A DNA stretch of 31,546 nucleotides, from positions 1 to 31,546 of the forward strand of contig CABUBU010000020.1 in NCBI GenBank assembly GCA_902489795.1, given 5' to 3'. A model generated the notes under the pieces. It was not told the DNA's origin and did not search any database. It worked only from the letters and a program-made list of their open reading frames with translations. The position numbers and the translations under genes were made by a program. Below, one piece after another: positions 31,498 through 31,546 of the stretch (its first letter is position 1; every line of letters begins with the position of its first letter). The stretch is from an uncultured Azospirillum sp. (GTDB lineage: Bacteria; Pseudomonadota; Alphaproteobacteria; RF32; CAG-239).

Positions 31498-31546
31498 ATG
31501 AAAATATTGTATAAAACCATGAGATTAGGGCTTTTGTCCGCGTGCC
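31498..31546 (+). CDS. Start of a gene, probably an exported lipoprotein (truncated by the window edge)
   Basis: The ATG is preceded by a purine-rich GGGGGAAGG. The 16 visible codons read MKILYKTMRLGLLSAC, a basic N-terminus followed by a hydrophobic start and a lipobox-like LSAC. In many alphaproteobacteria lpxC and then the lipoprotein gene bamD follow ftsZ. This could be bamD with lpxC missing, but the visible part is far too short to say. Confidence 0.5.
   Translation, partial: MKILYKTMRLGLLSAC

Overview
The window reads as a chromosomal segment of an uncultured, probably anaerobic or host-associated alphaproteobacterium. Lines of evidence are an RpoH-type sigma factor beside rluD and a DUF6476-like small membrane protein, a probable FzlA (an alphaproteobacterial FtsZ partner), an xseB-ispA pair, a division and cell-wall cluster ending in ftsQ-ftsA-ftsZ with a long-linker FtsZ, and pyruvate:ferredoxin oxidoreductase, which points to anaerobic metabolism. 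Coding density is high, no tRNA or rRNA gene, IS element or CRISPR array was seen, and no stretch longer than 300 bases lacks a gene.

Layout. Positions 1-1509 (minus) hold the N-terminal part of nifJ. Positions 1688-2750 (plus) hold a small lipoprotein and a TrmN6-type methyltransferase. Positions 2740-5367 (minus) hold rluD, rpoH and a degenerate GGDEF-domain protein. Positions 5445-6651 (plus) hold the DUF6476-like protein and an acidic protein of unknown function. Positions 6759-12867 (plus) form a four-gene unit with a good promoter in front and a strong terminator behind: a 600-residue coiled-coil protein, two membrane proteins with homologous N-terminal halves, and a VirD4/TraG-family type IV coupling ATPase. 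An AT-rich P-loop kinase gene (12968-13483) and an ArsR-family repressor (minus) follow. Next come xseB-ispA, an orphan periplasmic binding protein, fzlA and a second small lipoprotein (13895-17146). A tripartite RND efflux operon is on the minus strand (22848 to 17151). The right end is a shortened dcw cluster, mraY-ftsW-murG-murB-ftsQ-ftsA-ftsZ (23015-31242), followed by the first 49 bases of another gene.

How the genes work together. mraY, murG and murB supply lipid II synthesis, and ftsW, ftsQ, ftsA and ftsZ with the distant fzlA build the divisome. murD, murC and ddl, which usually sit inside this cluster, are absent from it. The efflux adaptor, pump and outer membrane channel form one translationally coupled set.

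The best candidate for an undescribed system is the coupling-protein unit at 6706-12910. It has no pilin, VirB or relaxase gene beside it, and its three companion proteins are not families I recognise. It may be a coupling complex serving a secretion apparatus encoded elsewhere. This is an inference from gene order and domain content only.
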